A stretch of 64,000 nucleotides of DNA. Source: Dastarcus helophoroides (lineage: Eukaryota; Arthropoda; Insecta; Coleoptera; Bothrideridae). Position 1 is the stretch's first letter. Every line of letters starts with the position of its first letter. Positions 22,501 to 37,500 of the stretch are shown one piece after another. A program made the translations under genes and the position numbers. The stretch spans positions 12,364,634 to 12,428,633 of the forward strand of contig CM053337.1 of NCBI GenBank assembly GCA_028583605.1, read 5' to 3'. The notes under the pieces were generated by a model. It ran no database searches and was not told the origin of the DNA. It saw only the letters and a list, made by a program, of their open reading frames with translations.

Positions 22501-25500
22501 ACTCGACACGTAACTAGGAGGCCCGCTCCAACCGAAACCTTCAAAAAAATAGCATCGATTAACTTAAGACCAATCGAAATTCATTTACGAATAATACATA
22601 CGAAGGCTATGCGATTAGTGTCTGTGTTTAAAATTCACAGGAAAGAAACTATTAATTTTTCAATTTGTATGGAATCGTTTGGGTTCTTAAGGTTTTTTTT
22701 CACTTCGATCAAATTGGTTCTTTTTTGAATTTACCATCTTTAACTTCTTTTATTCAAATTCTAGTCTTAAATGTGAAAATCAATTTTTTTATCGAAATTC
22801 CACATAAAACTCAACATTTTTCTTTCAAGTTTAGGTTAGCGAAATTTAGGTGGGTGGTCTAATGGATGCATAGTAGGTATTTATCAAAATTTCGATTTTT
22901 TCTTCGAAATGTTCACTTTAAATTAGGAATTTTTAAAAGTGTCCAGACTTTAAATTAAGAATTTCTAAAAAAGGACCAAGAGTCATCGGTTGTTAAACAC
23001 AGAAACTTCTCATACAGCCTTCTGTAAACAAAAGAAAACATAACATTTATTGAATTGAGCTTTTACAGCTGGAAGCAGAATACTTACTGTTACTAGGCGA
23101 CTGTAATTTAAGCGGTTGTCCGACAGAAGAAGAAGCCAAACCGGACGCCCCTTGCATGCCATTCGTAGGCGTCGGCAGCGGCGTCGAAGGATATTTCGGA
23201 GGCGTCGAAGACGGAGTTCGAAACAAGGGCGCCGCCGTCATATGCTCCAAAAAACAGTCGATTTGTTTCAAAGACAGCGCGTTATGCAAAGTCTCCAATG
23301 GCCGTATGGGAGGTACACCGCCGAATCCTTCTATCGCTGGAAAAATTCACCAAAAAAGTACGTGCCCCTTTAAACACCCCCCAAAATCAAAATACTTGGC
23401 AAAAAACCTATCTGTTTTGGTTTATTTTTTATTCTTCAGTTTTTTTCTCAGTATTATTTCAGTTTTTAATTCGACACCCCGTTACACTTACCAGAAACGC
23501 TGGTGGCGCTCGGTATCATATCCCTAAGATTGGGAGCGCTGGAGCTCCCGGATATCACCGCCGTCGAGAACAAAGAATTGGTGCTTCCGGCGGCCAACTT
23601 CTTAAAACCCACCGGACCGCCCCATCCGAAACCCAGCATCTTGAAATAGCTCATCTGTCCGGCAATACTGTGTCGATGGCGTCTGCCCCCGTTGCCGCTG
23701 TTGGATTCTGCATAGGAGGACACGCATGGGTTCACAGTGTCACCGTGAGGTTGGGATAGGGAGCGCATAGGCGACGCCGAAGTCAAAGGACTAGCGGTAA
23801 AGAACGACAACAATCGCGAGGGAGTGCGCCTGCCGCTGTACGTACAGAAGGAGCAAGCGGTGACACCGGGAAGTGAACGGGAAGGCGCCCCGTCCTCGGC
23901 TATGCCGTCACGGTCGCAGAGAGGACAGGGGCCTTCGTGAGGTGGGTAGAAGCTGAAGGGGAAACGGGGGAGTTCGGTGGGCGACAGACAGTTAGGGTCT
24001 TTTGGGGACGCGCCGTCCGCACCGTAATCCATCTGCAAGTCAATCCGTCCACTTTTATCTACTACTTTATTGACTAGTTTCAGTTGGGAAGAAAATCGAC
24101 ATTCATTTTTTCATCTCATTAAATTCGAAATTTAGATATTTTAACTGAATTGAATTGAAAATTCAACTAGAAGCTCCAAATTTTGACTTTTTATTCAAAA
24201 TTACTGCAGTTATTGAAATATTCCCTAAATTCTATTTTTTTTTACAAATTTTGAGTTTGTAATTTGGATTTTTTAATATGATTTTTTTTTTAATTTTAAC
24301 TTTCTTTTCGAAGTTTTCTTTTGTAATACATTTTTAAAGTTTATTACAAATTGATACAATTTCTTTTATTTAATTTTGTCCGTCAAATCTTTAGTTTTGT
24401 CTCTCTCCGCATCTTACCCTCAGTGCTTCGAAGGCATAATAGAGTTGCGCTTTGCGAGTGAATTGGACTTAAAAAGAAATAGACATTTCCAATCCTTACT
24501 TTGTGGATTTTTTTAATATTTATAACTATTAAACTTTATTAACGATTAAAACAACAACAGATATTAAAAATTCCACGATCTTTCCATAAATACTTGCCAC
24601 GATGGTGCTGAGAAGCGGAGCCTGGTGCAGTCATAGCAAATATTTATAGAAACATCGTGGATTTTTTAATATCTGTTGTTGTTTTAATCGTTAATAAAGT
24701 TTAACAATTATGAATATTAAAAAAAAGTCTGTTTAAACAATAAATTCGTTTTTCTTCTTCTAAATTTAAATTTCTTTCTCTCAATGTATATTTCTTCTTC
24801 AAATTCAACTTTTTAATTCGAGAATAATTTTAAACTCGAAATTTCCAAATCTTTTGGAAGTAAAATTTCTATTTTTTTTTCAAATAACTCGATTTTTCCA
24901 AATCGAAAAATTTCCATTTTTTTTCGATAACTCGATTTTTAATTTCTTGAATTCGCGCTAATTGTCGCTATGTGAAATGAATTCTTATGAAAGTCAAAAC
25001 GATCACTTTTTTGGAGGAGACAAAGTGTTACCTGATATCTTTCCATAAATAACAATTTCTCGGTGACTTTCACCGCATCGCTATCCAAAATATTCGGGTC
25101 CGAAAACGAGCGGTGCTGCCGCTTCTCCCCCAATTTCCTACCGCGCGTGCCCCCATCGATCGAATTCTGACTATCGAGCGTGTCCTGCCTTCGCAATTTT
25201 TTGAAACGAATATCGGACAAAGGCAGCTCGTTCGTGCTCATTTTCGCGGCTTCTAACGACTCTTGTTCGGACGTGAACAGAGCGAGATTGAGTTCGGTGA
25301 GTGGTAGCTCGTTGGTGGCGCTCTCCATTCGAGGAGATCTATCGTCATCGTCGAAACTCGACTTGGTTTGTTCGTTATCTAGATCGATCGAGCCGGATAT
25401 GGGACTGAGGCGCGATACGGGGGCCAACAGGTGGCGCCATTGCGTTAGCGCCGATGGATTTTCGATGCGATCGGGCGTCGTGTGTATTGCTGTATTGGTT

Positions 25501-28500
25501 GTTTGAAAGAAAGTAAACGGCGGTGTTACGATTACGATTAGTTGCGGTGAGCGAAAGCGAACACAAGGACGCAGGCGAAGGAGAAAAGAAAAATAAAGAG
25601 AATTATTACCATCACCTTTCGATATAAGAACGTTCGCGATCGAATTAAAATAAACGCAACATACACCACATACTAGTATTTTGTGTTTATTTCAATTGCG
25701 CGACTAGATTCATAATTAGATTAGATTAAAAATTGTCGCGAAAGCAGATTTTTAGTTGTCAGCGTAAGTTAAAAATTTCATTCAAATCGAGAAACACTCA
25801 AGAAGAAAAAAGCATGCTGTGGATACTCGTCCATCGGCGTGTAATGTATCACTTCGTTCATCTACGAGTACGGTAATTAACGCACGCGGGAAATCGAATT
25901 TTAAATTATTTCATTACAGAAAAATCTGCGCTACGAGTATCCACCTTAAAACACCAACAAAAAAAGCATAAGCTACCGAAACGCCGTTTTAGTTGATTGT
26001 GATTTCGAAAGTGATCGCGCGTTGTACTTAAAATTAACTAAAACGGCGTTTTTGGAACGTGGAAGGTAAGGATAGAGGACGACTGGAAACCCATATGTAG
26101 AGATATACCGATTCCTAGACATTTTTTCAAAATGTAAGGATCCGATGTACCTCTATTATCGTATGATGTAAATGATACCAATCGAACGGGACTACCAGAC
26201 AGATGAGTTCAAAAATTACACCAACTTGACTTTGCTCATGCTTAGCTAAGCCAAAATTTATAAAAGACACTGTCTAGTTGTATACGTACCAATACATTTT
26301 TGATTCGATTAGAAAATTACAAGCTTAAAACGAGAATTCTTTAAGAATTTTTTCTCATTATGTGTCTTCTATAAACTAATCACATCCAGCTTTCGCAGGC
26401 AGAAAAATGTTCGGTAAAATAAAGACTAATAAGTATCGGTTTTGGTATCGAACTAGTAGTACGATGCAGAGTGCTTTCGACCGAACAATATTCTACATTA
26501 CTTAAAATGAAATGTACAACAAAAGCGATGTGAACCAAAAACTACGAAAATAATCGACAAAATCAAGTTGAGTGTGTGTCTTATTTGGGTGGGCGAAAAA
26601 TATACCTGAAATCTCACAATTGGTTGTAAAAATACATCTATATAAAAACGCAATTCGAGTCGACTTAATTTTAAAAAATACAAAATGAGAAAGAGAGAAA
26701 GTAAGACAAAGATCTATGTATTCACAAGCAACAGCGCTTGTTCAGTACTAATAATTACTCTTAGTAAATATATATAAAAGATCATATTTCTTAAACATCT
26801 CTCTATCTCCCCCTTCATTTTTAAGTAACATTTTAAACACTTAGGTTCAGCTTCAGAAAAATGGATCCATGCCCTTTTAATTTTGTTTAAAATTCAGCAA
26901 AGTACGTAATTCTATTTTAAATAAGTGGTGGACAATTTTTTTATTCTCAGACTGGGTTCTTTTTTTATTCTGCAACTGGATTTATTTTTTTATTCTGCGA
27001 CTGGATTCTTTTTTTAGTTTCCTACTGAATCTAAGTGCCCGAATTTTAAAAGGAAAGGAAATGGATATTGTATAGGCATACCTTGATTGTTAACAGCATC
27101 CAAACTTTGATACAGCACTTTGGTAATTCAAAACATTCAAGTTAATAGGTTTCGGTTATAACGATTCATCATGCAAATAACGATGAATCCGTTCATAACT
27201 TGTGGTAAAGTTAAACATCGCTTTAATGGAAATTTTAAGAATAGAATTGCCCAGGAAACTATTAAGTACTCCAATGCTCAGCAACAAATTGATGTAATAT
27301 ATCTATTTGATTAGATTTGATAGGTTTATCAACCTCATTAAATTTGAAGTCCACTTTCTATTGGATTTGCTATCAATGTGCTCGATATTTCACACACTAG
27401 GAGCTTCTTCAGGCACCTCAATTGTGCTCTTTGGTCTTTATTGTTTCAATAAATTTGACCCAAAAATGTTTTCAAAATTCATTTTTTATTTTCAAATTTC
27501 TTCTTCAGAATTCAAAATTTGATTATTTTTCGGCAGTTAAATTCGATATTTTTTTCGAAATTTCGATGTAAAATTGAAAATCCAATAAAAAAGAACATTT
27601 TTTTTTGACTTTGACTTTAAATTAGTTCACACTCGAAATTTGGTTTTTTAGAAATTCGAATTTTCGAAATTAATTTTTCTTTCAAATTTTTAATTCAAGT
27701 AAGAGTCTACCATGAAAAATATTTAAATTCAAAATTCCAATTTCTCCTTTTCTCTTTTGCATGTCTTTTTCTCTCCCCCCCCCCTCTTTTCCACTCTTCA
27801 ATTTGCTTCATCAATGACAATGTTGCAGCAGCGGAGTACTTGAACAATTCTCATGCACAAATAACAGTAGAATCAAAATGTTCATAAAGTTACGATTAAA
27901 AGGGACAACAACCACATGCTATGAATAGATTGTTGAAAAAAGCAAACCCGCGATAAAGATCCACCCTCCCCATACCTTTCTCCTTCTTCGGACTCTTGTG
28001 ATCGTAGCTCTTCGATCTAGGCTCGGGACTGACCGCCCTATGCGTACCGTAACTTCTGCCCTTTTGTTGCGCCTGATTCGCCAATTCCTCGTTCAACCTT
28101 TTGGCCAGATGCGTCGCTTCGTGTCCGCATACCGTGTGCGAACTCCTAAAAAAATAAGAAACTTTCCATAAAGGTAACTTTCAGATAGTGTCCGCACACC
28201 GTGTGTGAATTTCTAAAAAGAATAAGACACTTTCCATAAAAAATAACTTTCAAACGACATTAGGAGCGATAATGATTCATTTTAATAATTAGAAGACTTT
28301 AGATGACGCAGCAGATGAAGGAAGATCTGCAGGTATTAAAAAATAATAGAACATAAAGTTGAAGCCATAAGTTTCATGGAACGGACTGGTCATTGGTTAT
28401 CTTCAAAAATTGAAATACAGAACTTGTCCCCAGAAACCAAGAAAGATTTAAAAAAAAGAGCAACCTTTGTTGTGTTTTTTAATCTTTCTTGGTTTCAGAG

Positions 28501-31500
28501 GACAAATTCTGTATTTCAATTTTAATAAAGTTGAAGAAAACGATTCAGAAATTTGATGCGACCCTAAAGATTATTTAAATTAATCCCACAAAAAATATGT
28601 GACACAACAACAGAAATCGATTAATTAAAAATGCAACATGAAAGCTTAATTAAAAAACACTCGAGACACAAAAACGAATTATTTTATGGTTGCGCCAAAA
28701 ATAAACATTCTGCTAGTAAATGAACACTTGGACTCACCTCGAAAAATGATATGAATTCGGACTAGTTAAAACAGTAAAAATAATCAAAACTTTACTTTTT
28801 TTTTAGCTTTTCTCTTCCGCCCTCCTAGTTTTCAAGAATAATTTCTACACGCGCGCATCTTTCTATGAGAAAATGTTAAATACATTTCGATATATTCATT
28901 TTGGACTCTTATTGGTCGGAAACAAAAAATAATAATGACATTTCGATACAATTTGAGGAATTTCTAAAATTATTAAATATGCAGATAGCAAAACACAACG
29001 TTACTAACCCAATCGGTATTGGATCGCTAGCCTTCAAATTGTACCTATAAGTGAAATGCCCCCCGCCCGAAGACGAAGGAGACAAGTCGGTTTGATCCGG
29101 CGATTCGGATATTTTGCAGATGGTGCTTTCGCTGGTCCTCTCTTCCTCGGCGATAACCTCGTTCTCTTCGTCTATTCTTAACGAACACTGACTCTTCATA
29201 TCTTCGGGTGGTGTCGCGGTGGCTGACGTGTTGGAACTCTGAAACGAACCTCTGCCTTAATCAAAAACCTTCTTTCTCTTTATGATAAATAAAATATAAT
29301 AATCATAATAATAATAAACAAAAACTTGATTAGGGATGACTACAATTATGGCTCATATACTTTATCCGTTATTTTGATCTGAAACGGCCCTATCGATGGT
29401 GAGAAGACTTCTCGAGAAGAAAAATATCTAATACTTTCGAGTAATTATCCGATAGTATCCCTCATTTTAGTTGTGATCACTAAAATTATTTCAAGATACA
29501 AACAAGTAGAAGGGGAACTTCGTCTGCATTCGAGAAACTTATCGTAATAAAGATTCTTTTTACAATTTTAACTCATTTCTCGAAATTTTAACCATAAAAT
29601 GCATCGAACTTTAGTTATTGCTGACCAAGGCAAGGCCCTAAGTCAGCACTCTGAAGTTATAAAAGAATCGACGCTATCAGGGGAGTTTCTCCAATCATCA
29701 ACGCGTAGAAAGCCGCAATTAATAAATTGTTAGTTAAGATAAAATTTCGTTAAATGTAAAAACCTTGTATTTTTATTAAAATTGTTTTTAAAAATACAAA
29801 CCGCTCGTTGACACATTTAACTTATAAATATGGGAAGTTTTGTAGGCATTTATATTCGTTCCATTTTTAATTCCAAGTTTAATATCTTTCCAAATTTCGA
29901 ACCATTTTGAAATTGATTAAAATTTTCAGTTTAAAGTTAAAAAAAAAGCAGCAGAAATTTCGAGCCGTTCTTTGTTTTAGAAATTAGGACCTAATTATCG
30001 ATTTTTTTTTACGACAAAAAACTAATTTGATCTAAGTAAAAGTAAAGAAAAGCAAAAAAGCCAAACGACCTCAAATAAATCTACAATCTTTAGAACTTAA
30101 ATTAAAATTTCAACAATCAACTCAAAACTTCGAATTCAGATTTGAATTAAAAGAAGTTTCGATTCGAGATACATTTTTTTTTAATTCCACTTTAAACTCG
30201 AAATTTTCGTTTTAAAAAATATTTCAAGTGGAAAATTGGATTTAATGTCGACCTGTCTCGAACTTACAGAGTTTTTGCTCCCGGCAGATTCATTTCTGGA
30301 GTGCGGCCTGAAGCCGGGACCGGGTGGCAAATTCTTTTGAACGCAGCAATTGACCCCGGGGCTGAAATGTAGTTCCACGTGAAATCTTTCTTCGCTCGAA
30401 GGGTCTTTAGTTGGGTCTTCGTACAGCATGATCACAACTTGAGACATGTAGTTGAGCTCGGACACCATCGATATGTATTCCATGGCTCGCCTCCACTGCT
30501 CGTCTTTTGTTATCTTAAATTAGAACGTAACGAGTTGGGGTAGGAAGAAATTTAGTTTGAAGCTTGAAATTCAAACTTGAATTTTTTTTGGGCCTTGGTT
30601 ATCTTCAAAAAGTTAATATACAAATCTTGTCTCCTGAAACCAAAAAAGATTAAAAAATACAACACTTGCTCTTTAATAATGATAACTTAGCTATCGAAAC
30701 GTGTTAGAGCAACTGTTGTCGAGTCTTTTAATCTTGCTTGGTTTCAGGGGACAAGATCTGTATATCAACTTTCGAACTTAGATTGAACTAAAAATAAATT
30801 ACAGAAAAAATTTGAAATTTGCCAGACATTTCGAATTTTTTGTCAACTTTTCTCAACTAATGAAATATTTATAAAGAAGGATTTGATTTGAATGTTCATT
30901 TAGTTTCAATTTTCGGTTTTAAACTGCTCAAATTTTATAAAAATTTCAATTTTTACGAATGATTGTATAAAAATAATGATTTAAATTAAGGTTGCCACCT
31001 TTCCCAGTTATTTCCAGCCTCCAAAGCTAGTATTATTCCTTCAGATTGGTCGGCTCATGTAAAGCTTTTTTTTAGTCACATAAAAAATTCGAGGACTTTT
31101 TTTGTGCAAACAATTTTTCTTAAACTTTCTTTTCTACATAACTTCCAAACTATGACATTCGTTACTGAACGGATTTTCCCCGAAAATTACAACCTATCCT
31201 GATTTAAAAAGGCGGTTTATCACCATCTATTCTTGTTTCCCTACTTACAGTGCTTGAAAGGCATAATAGGGTTGCCCTTTGCGAGTGGATTGAATAAAAA
31301 AAAACGACAAACATACAGAATATAGAATATACAATCTCTGGATAATCTAAATGGAACTAGTGGCAACCATCAGAAAAGTGTTAACTTAAATAAACGTACA
31401 TCAAGCAATCCCCCTTGACGAAGAACCGTGATTAATGAATGGACATGGCTTTCGCTTGTGAAATACAATCTTGTTCGAACGTGTCGCCCCGGGCTCGATA

Positions 31501-34500
31501 CCCCGTGGGAATAACGTGGATTTAATCTATTCACAGTCTCTTCGGTTTCCTCGATGTTACGCTGGAGGTCAGCCCTAATTTTCTTTAGCAGAGGGGTGCA
31601 GATACCTTGACCGATAGTCAACTTCTCTTGAGCAGTAAGACCGTACTCCTGAAATCAATCAGCTCAGTCACTTCTGTCATTTTAAGCAGAAGAGAAAAAC
31701 ATTAAATTCTTCACCACACCTGACTTATATCCCCCAGAAAAACATTAAATTCTTTTCGTTTATTAATTTGATTTACCACTTCTGGGATCCAATTTGGAAA
31801 TATTTAAATTTTTTGATAATGAAGACTCCACCACGAAGCATTAAATTCTTTATCACCAGACCTGGCTTATCTCCCCCATTTGCTTCAACAGAACTAATTT
31901 TTAGTTATGAACAGATACATTGATTTCTTCGAATGGATTTTATCCAAAGCTCGACTTTTAAGATAAAAAATAATTTCGAATTAAAAATCAAAGGTCAGAA
32001 AATCATTTCAAGTTTAAAATAATTTTAAAAAAAAGCAAAAATTTCAAGAGACAAATTTTCGAAAAGAAACGTACTTAAAAAAATTCCTCTACATTTGCCT
32101 TGAAATTTTCTGGAAACTCACGCTTCAAAAGTCCAATAGAAAAAAAATCCCTTCTTTGTTTCACGCTTTCGTATTTTATCGACACGAAATGAAATTTCCA
32201 AATTGGCAAACGAAAGCGAATTTTAACATCGTTCCATTGTCGTGCAACGGAAACAATTTGGAATTTTGTGCAATGGCGCGCCATTATTAGGCAACTTACT
32301 TGAGGTATAACTATATCGGCTAAATATTTGGCGTAAATATACAATTCTTCGGCTTGATCGAACTGTATCGTGTGCTGGTTGTGCTGCAAATCGTACTTGA
32401 TGCAATCGTAAATATCCGGGATTTTGCTGATGTCGAAAATCTTGTTTTTCGTATAAAAATCCTTCTCGATTTTTCCCCATCTCCGTCCCATCAACTCCCA
32501 AGTTTCTCCATGATACAAGACGGCGTCTGAAATCCCAAACAGGAGAAGCGTTAAACGTTCGTCGTATTAAATCCATAACAAGAGAAGCGTTAAACGTTCA
32601 TCGCATTGTAACGAAATGTAAATTATAGAATTTAGTAGGTAAGAAAATTTTCTAGAAAGATCTGATAAGGAAAAGCGGCCGCGACAAAGAAGCAAACGGC
32701 AGAAAAGCGTTCCAGAAAACGATAAGCCTTATCTGCTGGATTTTTCTAGAATCTGGAAGCGAGAACTATATAAGGCGGTCACCTTTCCCTCGAGTTAGAG
32801 TCAGTCAGTCAGTGTAGTTAGTGAGTTACTAGTTAAAAGTAAATAAGTGAGCTAATTATTCTGTTGTAATGTTCCGAGTTTAGTTTGGGAATAAAGAGGG
32901 TTTAATCAATCAAGTGTTAATAATCATTCGGACCAATAAGCCCGCAACAGTATTAAATCCCAAACAAGAGAATCGTTAAACGTTACCTTTTGTTTTAGGA
33001 TCTTCCTTCTTCACTTGTACTATCTCCATTAAAGATTTAATCAACTCGTGCACGTGTTGACAGCATTTTACCGGATTTTTCACGAATTCTAAGGCGTCGG
33101 CTATACTGGAGGAATTGCACGGGTTGATCTTTTCCCTGTCTTCTTGGCTAAAATCACGGTCCAGCTGCATCAACTCGTGCAATCTAGCTTTACACCTGTA
33201 ACGTTTTATCCTTTAATTTGTTGGAAAATATTTTTTTTTTTGGGGAGAACTTTTCTTCCAAACCAAGTTTTTTTTCGAAAACTCAATTTTTCTCGAAAAT
33301 TCGATTTTTTATGAAAAGTTGACTTTTTTCGAAATTCCTATTTTTTACCAAAATTCATCTTTTTTTTTTGAAAATACCGATTTTTATTAACACCGCTATT
33401 TTTTAAATACCGGTTTTTCTCCAGAAATCTCGATTTTGACTCGAAAGCTTCAGTTTTTTCTCAAATTCAGACATTTTCCCTGAAATTGGTCCTTTTTCTC
33501 GGTTTATTTTAATCCAATCTTTAATTGAGATTAGAATTTTTTTAAATGCAAATTTTCAAAAATTTCGACTTTTTGTCAAAATTCCGCTTACTTTCGAAAT
33601 CTTTACCTTTGTCTGAAAATTTTAAGTTTTTCAGCACAAAATAGGTTTAGACGAGAAAATGAATTTTTAAATTTTTGAGACGTCAATGCAATTTTGTTAT
33701 TATTTATTTATTTCCACAGATATGTAACCTTCAAGCTTATAAGTAGTAACCGTTGCATTTATAATTGATGATTCGGTGTAGAAAATATTGAATTAATAAC
33801 GATTACATTTAACTTACATGTTTTGGTACTTGCTGCTATCACAGTCGTTATCCAAAAGCCCGTTAGTGTTCGCGCTCTTGACCATCTGTACTAGAATCGG
33901 AGTGAGTTCGCCCTCCAAAGCGAGTAGACCTTTGGCGAAAGCCGCCGCCGTCATTTGTACTCTTCCCTCGTCGGAAGCGTAGATCTTTAAATCGTGTCGA
34001 AACGTGGAATGCAACCGGAGGAGTCCTAGACCCTGAGCTCCTGCATATTCACCTGGTTAGATTATAAAACGAATTTAACAGCAAAAGAGTCGCCCCAATA
34101 CCCTCTAGTTAATACGAAGAACGCCATGACGATCGGTTATTTTGGAATTTTGAATGAACGTCGATTTCAAAATCGGATTCGAATAATAAACAGTTTAGTT
34201 GATAAGCTTTCGGTTACGTCAAAGTAACTCTTTAAATGTAGTTAGAGAAATATGAAAAGTATTAAAAAAGTTAAATTATTAGGCATTTGATGAAAAAAAT
34301 CGACTGTTGTCTATAGGACCAATCAAAAACGTGAAACGAGGTGATTTTTTTGAAGTGAAAACTAAGGGGCGATTTTCGGCGATTTGGGATAAAGAGTATG
34401 ATTTCGCGTGACCATCACGAGTGACTATCACGCGTCACTATCACACGTCACCATCACACGTCACCATCAAGTGTGATCAACATACTCCAATGTTAACAGT

Positions 34501-37500
34501 ATTTTATACGGTTAACATTAGAGCACGTGATAAACTATGCTATATGGACACTCTTATTTACTAGTTTTAAGTTTTCGTTTCTATCAGCTAGGGCTGCCTA
34601 ATTTTTTTATGTTATGACTCTCCTTGACTCAAATAATATAAAAATTATTATATAAACTACGTGTACTATAAGGGGTTGGGTTAAAAGTGCCAAAATTCAA
34701 ACACACCACATACCTGCCTTAATTCTATTCGACATCGAGCGGATAAAAAAATCATAGGAACCAATCTCGTTAAAAAAAATCGCAAATAAACAAAAACATA
34801 AATTGAACCAATAATCGCCAAACGATTCGTTTAGTGCTAATAACTAATAAGGTTAGGTAAAAGAAGCTAAATACGAACCGGCTAGATGTCTACCTTGGCC
34901 TCCAGGGTACATGCAGCGGAATATTCTACCCAATTCTTCGGCTTGTATCCGTCCGGCCGGCGTGAGCTCGCCGCCCCATTTCAAAATCAGTACAAGAGAG
35001 GGTTCCGCTGGTCTGTCTACTGGAATCGAGCGATTAACGCCTTAACGCCCGAGTTAACCAACTTACCATCGTCCGAACTGGACCCGCGGGGTCTCCCCTT
35101 CGGTTGGTACTTCATCTGGACTTTGCGGTTGATCCCAGAAAAGTGGCCGTACCTGGAAACAAATAGGAAATAAATAACGCGTCAAGTTGATATTTTACGA
35201 AACAATAGTCTGGTTTATTGAACAAAAAAAATACAGTAATTTTGACTTCAGCTCATTCTACTAAAATCTCATTTTAATTCTAGTTTTTTAAATTTAAGGT
35301 TGAAACTTTTTCGATTTTATTTTAAATTAGCCTAATTGAACCTAACCTAATTGGAAGTTCTATTTTCGAAATATGGATTTTGGTAAAATCTTCGAATTTT
35401 TCTTTAAATTTCGCAAGTTTTCAAAAATTCTACTTTTTTTAAATTCTGCCTTTTTCAAGGTTTCGACCTTACCGAAAATTTTGACTTCAAAATTTTTAGG
35501 TTTTCATTTTTATTTCATCAAGTTTCATTGAAAATTTGCTCTTTTTTTGTAAATTGTAACTTTTCGTAAAAATTTCACAATTTTTCAAAATTACGACTTT
35601 AAAATTTCGATTTTTTTTTCGACTTTTCGCTTTTCCATGATTTAACTTTCTTTACATTTTTTCCAACACTTCGACTTTTTCGATTTAAATTTCGACAGTT
35701 TTCCCTTTTCAATAAAAATTTCACTTTCATCTCAAAATTCGAGTTTTTTTCTAAATTTCGTCTTTTACTCAAATTCATCTTTTGGTTAAAATATTGGTTT
35801 CACCTCCTTGAAATTCCGACTGTTTTTCTGAGAAACTTTCGTTTTTCCAATTTGGGAAATTTTGATAATCTTAATGCTACCTCGTGATCTAAAGGGAATC
35901 ACGTTCGAGTTTATTTTGGCGACAACTCACATTTCCAGCACCGCTTTGAGTTGTTCCAATTTTCCTTGTTTCTCCTCGATTTCGGGATCCGCCTCGTGCT
36001 GTTGAATTTCGGCCAGCAAGGACCTGGCGGTGTCCAAAATCTCCTGTAGCTGCTTCGGTTTCTTCAGCTTGATGTGTCCTTGCTTGTACCCGTCGTACTT
36101 TTCGAATATTTCGAAAAACCTTAAAATAAAAAATACAGAAACCTACGATTCGACGCTAGCAAAAACGTACTTGGGATGTCGCACTTCCACCTTCATTTTT
36201 TGCTTGGGCGTTCTATCACCGTGTCTTATGACACCGACGACGCATCGCAACTCCATCATTTTTCCGAACGTGGTGGGCACGATGGGGGGATCGTCCAGTT
36301 GAAAAGGTACCGACCAGGGGATGTGCAAAGTGGGCGCCAGCTCTCTCAGGATCATGTTGCCCAAAATTTTGGCGCAGTCATCGTAGTATTTGTTGGAATT
36401 TTTCACGAAGCTGAAGCCGTTCACGTCGCAGACGAACGATTTACCGTTGGCCCTGTAACCCAACAACTGAATTAAATCGAAAATAGGTATAAGCTATCGA
36501 AATTTTTCAAGAGAAAACAAATCTACACAGAAACTAGGATGTTTTCATTGTTTTTAATATGTTTACTTTTTTCTTAAGCTCGAAATTTCGAAGTTCCAAT
36601 TTTCAGTTGAAGTTGAAAATTTCGTCAAAATTTTGAACTTTAATTTCGAAATTCCAAACATAAGAAAAAAGTAAACATTTTGCGAAAATAATTTTTTTTA
36701 AAGTTAACTTTCTTCTCAAAAGTTTGACGCTTTTTCGCAATTGAAGCTTGAATTGAATTTTCGAAATTTTAGCTTCAAATATTTAGTCATGAAATATTGC
36801 ATTTCTTGGAGTCGCAGTCGATGATTTCGCCTGCTGTCTTTAGACTCCTGACGTGGTCGGAAAAAAACCAATCGGTTTTTTTTTGGAAAATAAAAACAAC
36901 GATTCAATGCAAAATGCATCTAGTCATTAAATTTCATTTTCCCGGAAAGCAAACTACTGACCTCAATAAATCGAATCCGCAGACGGCTTGCTTGAAGGCC
37001 AAACACACTTTTCGCGATATTAATTTTTCCGCGTTGCTTAGTATTACGGGGTAGCGGATTTCTTTGCCCTCTCGGTCGCGCTCTACTTTTCCGTCAAGGG
37101 CGGGCGATTTTCTGGCCTCGGCGTGGGCGTAATCCGGACCGACAGTGTACACCTGCGAAATATATGCTCAATTAGACGGGAAATGATTCAATTTTATCAC
37201 AGTCACGATTGACTACAGTCGCGTTTGGCACAAGGAATTTTTTATCGCGCGTTGAATATCATTTATTATTCATATTTCATATGGGGCGATGCAATTTCAT
37301 CAAATTGATAAATCGCACTTGTTAATTGTGAATGAAGAGGAAGCAATTTCGAAGTTTTTCTTAAAATTCATCTTTTTGCATAAATGTCTATTTTTTTAGG
37401 AATGCTTGTATTTTTACTGAAAATTCGACTTTTCTTCTCAAAACTCGATTTTTCTCAAAATTTCGTCTTTATCCAAATTCGTCTTTTGGTCGAAATTTTG

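Larger units (their letters stand above)
32529..32990. repeat. Three copies of a roughly 35-bp tandem unit, split by an LTR
   Basis: The unit AAATCC(C/A)AAACAAGAG then AAGCGTTAAACGTT occurs at about 32530, 32568 and 32953. The solo LTR 32607-32949 sits between units 2 and 3. The array starts at the acceptor of the exon beginning at 32526 and reaches the donor of the exon ending at 32987. Confidence 0.7.

Noticed and set aside
23116..23759. Overlapping Arg-rich plus-strand frames
   Set aside because: They are antisense shadows of conserved PPIP5K exons 23088-23336 and 23492-24032, which have splice sites and phase.
36030..36475. Plus-strand frames near 36 kb
   Set aside because: Shadows of PPIP5K exons 35931-36119 and 36171-36452 containing RHGDRTP.
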